Positions 59,371-64,000 of a stretch of 64,000 nt of DNA are shown one piece after another. The translations under genes and the position numbers were made by a program. The notes beneath the pieces are model-generated. The model did not search any database. It was not told the DNA's origin and worked only from the letters and a program-made list of their open reading frames with translations. Each line of letters starts with the position of its first letter. Within the stretch, counting starts at the first letter, position 1. The stretch comes from Aquincola tertiaricarbonis (lineage in GTDB: Bacteria > Pseudomonadota > Gammaproteobacteria > Burkholderiales > Burkholderiaceae_C): contig NZ_CP097635.1 in the NCBI RefSeq assembly GCF_023573145.1, positions 1,488,001 to 1,552,000 on the forward strand, given 5' to 3'.

Positions 59371-59393
59371 CGCCACCCGCCGAGCGGGTGGCG
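59371..59393. terminator. Hairpin between the membrane protein gene and urtE
   Basis: CGCCACCCGC (59371-59380) pairs perfectly with GCGGGTGGCG (59384-59393) around a 3-base loop. It lies in the 40 bases between two convergent genes, so it can stop transcription from both sides. There is no T-run. Confidence 0.6.
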
Positions 59394-59402
59394 CTGCCGA
59401 GG

Positions 59403-60095
59403 CTAGATCGACATCAGCTCGCGCACGCCGTTGGCCTGCATGTCGGCGCCGCGGCCGCGGGCAATGATCTCGCCGCGCTCCATCACCAGGTACTGGTCGG
59501 CCAGTTCCTCGGCGAAGTCGTAGTACTGCTCCACCAGCACGATGGCCATGTTGCCGCGGTCGGCCAGCATGCGGATCACGCGGCCGATGTCCTTGATGAT
59601 GCTGGGCTGGATGCCCTCGGTGGGTTCGTCCAGGATCAGCAGCTTGGGGCCGGCCGCCAGCGCACGGCCGATGGCCAGCTGCTGCTGCTGCCCGCCCGAC
59701 AGGTCGCCGCCGCGGCGGTGGATCATCTGCTTGAGCACCGGAAACAGCTCGAAGATCTCGGCCGGCACCGGCACGCTGCCGCTCTTGTAGGCCAGGCCCA
59801 TGCGCAGGTTGTCCTCCACCGTCAGCCGGCCGAAGATCTCGCGGCCCTGGGGCACATAGCCCACGCCGCGCTTGACGCGCTCGTACGGCTTTTCCTTGCC
59901 CATCTCCTGCCCGTCGAGCTTGATGCTGCCGGTCTTGATCGGCACCACGCCCATCAGGCTCTTGAGCAGCGTGGTCTTGCCCACGCCGTTGCGGCCGAGG
60001 ATGACGGTCACCTCGCCGATCTTCGCTTCGAACGACAGGTTGCGCAGGATGTGCGAACCGCCGTAGTACTGGTTCAGGCCTTCGACTTGCAACAT
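59403..60095 (-). CDS. urtE: UrtE, urea ABC transporter ATPase
   Basis: A 230-residue ABC ATPase of the LivF type. Walker A is LGRNGVGKTTLLKSL, the signature DLSGGQQQQLAIGRAL, and Walker B LLILDEPTEGIQPS. UrtE-type ends are visible (QYYDFAEELADQYLVMERGEI). It powers urea import with UrtD through the UrtBC permease. It lies 2 bases after urtD and ends the urtABCDE operon. Confidence 0.95.
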   Translation of the reverse strand: MLQVEGLNQYYGGSHILRNLSFEAKIGEVTVILGRNGVGKTTLLKSLMGVVPIKTGSIKLDGQEMGKEKPYERVKRGVGYVPQGREIFGRLTVEDNLRMGLAYKSGSVPVPAEIFELFPVLKQMIHRRGGDLSGGQQQQLAIGRALAAGPKLLILDEPTEGIQPSIIKDIGRVIRMLADRGNMAIVLVEQYYDFAEELADQYLVMERGEIIARGRGADMQANGVRELMSI

Positions 60096-60097
60096 GG

Positions 60098-60972
<875 letters not shown>

Positions 60973-60976
<4 letters not shown>

Positions 60977-62100
60977 TGGCCGGCCTCCTTCTTGAACTTG
61001 CGGAACAGCCCCACGATGCCCTGCGGCAGGAACAGCGTGACGGCGATGAAGAGGGCGCCCAGGAAGTACAGCCACACCTCGGGGAAGGCCACGGTGAACC
61101 AGCTCTTGGCGCCATTGACGAAGAAGGCGCCGACGATGGGGCCGATCAGCGTGGCGCGGCCGCCCACCGCGGCCCAGATCGCGATCTCGATGCTGGCCGC
61201 CGGCGTCATCTCGCTGGGGTTGATGATGCCCACCTGGGGCACGTACAGCGCACCGGCCACCGCGCACATCACGGCCGACAGCGTCCAGATGCTGAGCTTG
61301 TAGGCCAGCGGGTCGTAGCCGGTGAACATCACCCGCGTCTCGGCATCGCGGATGGCCTGCAGCACACGGCCGTACTTGCTGTTCACGATCCAGCGCGCCA
61401 TCAGGTAAAAGCCGATGAGCACCAGCCCGGTGAGCACGAACAGCGTGATGCGGGTGGACGGCGTGGCGATGGGCAGGTCGAGGATGCGCTTGAAGTCGGT
61501 GAAGCCGTTGTTGCCGCCGAAGCCGGTTTCATTGCGGAAGAACAGCAACATCGCCGCGAAGGTCATGGCCTGCGTGATGATGGAGAAGTACACGCCCTTG
61601 ATGCGCGAGCGGAAGGCGAAGAAGCCGAACACGAAGGCCAGCAGCCCGGGCACCAGCAGCACCAGCAGCATCTGCGCGATGAAGGAATCGCTCAGCGCCC
61701 AGTGCCACGGCAGTTCCTTCCAGTCGAGGAACACCATGAAGTCGGGCAGGTCGCTCTTGTAGTTGCCGTCGCGGCCGATCTGGCGCATGAGGTACATGCC
61801 CATGCCGTAGCCGCCCAGCGCGAAGAAGAGCCCGTGCCCCAGCGACAGGATGCCGGTGTAGCCCCAAATCAGGTCCATCGCCAGCGCGCAGATGGCGTAG
61901 CACATGATCTTGCCGATGAGGCCGATCGAATAGTCGCTCAGGTGCAGCATGCTGCCCTCGGGCACCAGCAGGTTCAGCACCGGGGCCAGCACGCACACCA
62001 CCAGCAGTGCCACGAACACGCCCGTCCAGCCCTTGGGGCCCAGCAGCGTGCCGCGCTTGGGGGCGGGCAGCGTGAAGGTGGGAGGTAACACAGCACTCAT
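60973..62100 (-). CDS. urtC: UrtC, urea ABC transporter permease
   Basis: A 375-residue LivM-type permease with about ten transmembrane helices. The conserved DLIWGYTGILSLGHGLFFALGG-type segment (shown at ~80-105), GYDPLAYKLSIWTLSA and 'GGRATLIGPIVGAFFVNG' identify UrtC. With UrtB it forms the membrane channel of the urea importer. It lies 31 bases after urtB. Confidence 0.95.
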
Positions 62101-62131
62101 TCGATTTCTCCGTTCATGCAGGCAGCGCGCG

Positions 62132-63724
62132 TCATGCCTCGGCGCTCCGACCCTTCATGGCGAAGAGTCCCTGCGGCCGCTTCTGGATGAACACCACGAT
62201 GAACACCAGCACCATGATCTTGGCCAGCACAGCGCCGGCCCAGCCTTCCAGCAGCTTGTTCAGCACGCCCAGGCCCAGGCCCGCCACCACGGTGCCCGCC
62301 AGCTGGCCCACGCCACCCAGCACCACCACCATGAACGAGTCGACGATGTAGCTCTGGCCCAGGTCGGGGCCCACGTTGCCCACCTGCGAGAGGGCGCAGC
62401 CCGCCAGGCCGGCGATGCCGGCGCCCAGCGCGAAGGCATAGGTGTCCACCCGTGCGGTGTTCACGCCCACGCAGGAGGCCATGCGCCGGTTCTGCGTCAC
62501 GCCGCGCACGAACAAGCCCAGCCGCGTGCGGGCGATCATCAGCGCCACGCCGCCCAGCACGATGAAGGCAAAGGCCAGGATCGCCAGCCGGTTGTAGGGC
62601 AGCGTCAGGTTGCTCATCACCTGCACGCCGCCGCTCATCCAGGCCGGGTTCTCCACCGGCACGTTCTGCGCGCCGAAGAGCGAGCGCACCGCCTGCATCA
62701 GCACCAGGCTGATACCCCAGGTGGCCAGCAGCGTTTCCAGCGGCCGGCCGTACAGCCAGCGGATCACGCTGCGCTCCATCAGCGCGCCCACCAGCGCGCT
62801 GGCCAAAAAGCTCAGCGGAATGGCCGCCAGCACGTACCAGTCGAAGGCGCCGGGCAGGTACTGGCGGAACAGGTTCTGCACCACGAAGGTGGCGTAGGCG
62901 CCGATCATCATCAGCTCGCCATGGGCCATGTTGATCACGCCCATCAGCCCGTAGGTGATGGCCAGGCCCAGCGCCACCAGCAACAGGATGGAGCCGAGGC
63001 TGGCGCCAGTGAACAGCACGCCCATCCATTCACCGATGGACAGCCGGCGCTCGACGGCCGTCAGCGCCTTGGCCAGGGCGGCGCGCACGGCGGGGTCGCT
63101 CTCGCCGCCGGTGGCCAGGCGCTCCAGCAGCAGGCTGCGGGTGTTGGGGTCGTCGCTGGCCTCCAGCAGCTTGGCGGCGGCCAGACGCTTGTCGGGTTCG
63201 GGCGCGCTCACCAGCACGCTGGCCTTCAACAGGCTCAGCTGCTTCTTCAGCGCGGCATCGGGTTCGGCGGCTTCGGCCTTGTCCAGCAGCGGCATCAGGC
63301 CTTCGTCGGCCTGGTCGCGCAGCTGGGTGATGGCGGCGGCGCGCTGCGCCCGGTCGGGCGAAAACAACTGCAGCGAAGCCAGCGCCGCCTGCAGCGTGCG
63401 GCGGATGCGGTTGTTGTTGACCGGGTCTTCCGCGGTCTCGGGCACGTTGGCCACGGGCTGGCCGGTGGCCGCGTCGGTGGCCTGGCCGTCACGCACGATC
63501 AGCACCTGCTCGGGCGTGATCTTGACGGCATCGTCCAGCAGGGCCTGCGCCAGCGGCGCCAGGCCGGTGTCGGCGGCGGCCAGTGCGGCCTGCACGGCCG
63601 CGATGCGCTCATCGCTGTCGCCGGTGGCAATTGCACGCGCCTGCTGCGGCGTCAGTGCATGGGCCCCGACGCTGAGCAACAGCGCCAGCAAGCCCGGCAC
63701 GATCCAACGGACCTGCATGGTCAT
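62132..63724 (-). CDS. urtB: UrtB, urea ABC transporter permease with N-terminal periplasmic extension
   Basis: A 530-residue LivH-type permease. A signal peptide (1-23) and a ~200-residue helical periplasmic extension, usual in proteobacterial UrtB, precede the membrane domain (~235-525). The latter has LGLAITYGLMGVINMAHGE and GSYIVDSFMVVVLGGVGQ-like segments (QSYIVDSFMVVVLGGVGQLAG). It starts 59 bases after the urtA stop. Confidence 0.95.
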   Translation of the reverse strand: MTMQVRWIVPGLLALLLSVGAHALTPQQARAIATGDSDERIAAVQAALAAADTGLAPLAQALLDDAVKITPEQVLIVRDGQATDAATGQPVANVPETAEDPVNNNRIRRTLQAALASLQLFSPDRAQRAAAITQLRDQADEGLMPLLDKAEAAEPDAALKKQLSLLKASVLVSAPEPDKRLAAAKLLEASDDPNTRSLLLERLATGGESDPAVRAALAKALTAVERRLSIGEWMGVLFTGASLGSILLLVALGLAITYGLMGVINMAHGELMMIGAYATFVVQNLFRQYLPGAFDWYVLAAIPLSFLASALVGALMERSVIRWLYGRPLETLLATWGISLVLMQAVRSLFGAQNVPVENPAWMSGGVQVMSNLTLPYNRLAILAFAFIVLGGVALMIARTRLGLFVRGVTQNRRMASCVGVNTARVDTYAFALGAGIAGLAGCALSQVGNVGPDLGQSYIVDSFMVVVLGGVGQLAGTVVAGLGLGVLNKLLEGWAGAVLAKIMVLVFIVVFIQKRPQGLFAMKGRSAEA

Positions 63725-63783
63725 CCCTTCTTGTGGTGCGGGCCGCGGCGTTCAGACGCCGCGGCCGGTGGCCTCAGGCCGGC

Positions 63784-64000
63784 TTACTTCTTCTCGGGCA
63801 CGTTCTTCTTCCCCTTGTTCTCGGGGATGTAGTCGCTCCAGGGGTCGGCCACCACCGGGCCCGGCGTCTTCCACACCACGTTGAACTGGCCGTCGGCCTT
63901 CACTTCACCGATGAACACCGGCTTGTGCAGGTGGTGGTTTTCCTTGTCCATCGTGGCGGTGAAGCCGCTGGGTGCCTTGAAGGTCTGGCCGGCCATCGCC
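63784..64000 (-). CDS. urtA: UrtA, urea-binding protein (C-terminal part; gene continues past window end)
   Basis: The last ~72 codons of the periplasmic urea receptor. AGQTFKAPSGFTATMDKENHH, LHKPVFIGEVKADGQFNVVW and PWSDYIPENKG are the conserved C-terminus of UrtA-type proteins of the Leu/Ile/Val-binding family. The frame is open to base 64000. As first gene of urtABCDE it is expected to carry the operon's nitrogen-controlled promoter outside the window. Confidence 0.93.
   Translation of the reverse strand, partial: AMAGQTFKAPSGFTATMDKENHHLHKPVFIGEVKADGQFNVVWKTPGPVVADPWSDYIPENKGKKNVPEKK

Overview
The window is high-GC DNA whose protein families and codon use point to a betaproteobacterium of the order Burkholderiales, near the Rubrivivax/Leptothrix/Methylibium group. 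That placement is inferred from gene content, not from a marker search. The dominant theme is one-carbon metabolism. Methanol is oxidised by a lanthanide-type methanol dehydrogenase, PQQ is made locally, formaldehyde is handled on tetrahydromethanopterin (H4MPT) and methylofuran-type carriers, and an FdhD protein serves formate dehydrogenase.

Layout. 1-9720 (+): 3' end of xoxF, then xoxG, xoxJ and a run of exported proteins: a trypsin-like protease, two unknown proteins, two metallo-beta-lactamase-fold proteins, a SoxYZ-like carrier, a YVTN propeller and an SRPBCC protein. 9900-16864 (+): a type VI secretion effector island. It holds a DUF4123 adaptor, a VasX-like membrane effector, a DUF6708-type putative immunity gene, and a second copy of effector tip plus immunity gene. 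16895-22115 (-): a hybrid histidine kinase and an HD-GYP response regulator. 22184-25457 (-): pqqABCDE. 25630-28590 (+): an S33 peptidase and a NarL-type two-component pair, divergent from pqqA. 28763-32531: accessory genes (EthD, acyltransferase, DUF3606, chemoreceptor).

32580-44048 is the second C1 block. On the minus strand it holds a HisA/HisF-like gene, then fhcB-fhcA-fhcD-fhcC joined by 4-bp overlaps, a fae-family gene, a fused pabB-pabC and a HAD phosphatase. On the plus strand an ATP-grasp ligase, an MfnF-like and an MfnE-like gene form a probable methylofuran synthesis operon. p-Aminobenzoate from PabBC can feed both folate and H4MPT.

44230-58639 is mixed: a Bug-type binding protein, a toxin-antitoxin pair between direct repeats of the zwf 3' end, zwf, fusA, a methyltransferase, an MscS-type channel, fdhD with a divergent ModE-like regulator, an asparaginase, a small sorted-tail protein, an isolated ureD and glucokinase. 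58640-64000: an unknown membrane protein, then urtE, urtD, urtC, urtB and the 3' end of urtA on the minus strand (urea ABC importer).

The most notable structure is the duplicated effector-tip/immunity unit at 13142-16871. The two copies align with almost no indels. They are nearly identical in their flanking parts and diverge mainly in the membrane-spanning segments of both toxin and immunity protein. No rRNA, tRNA, CRISPR array or insertion sequence was recognised.
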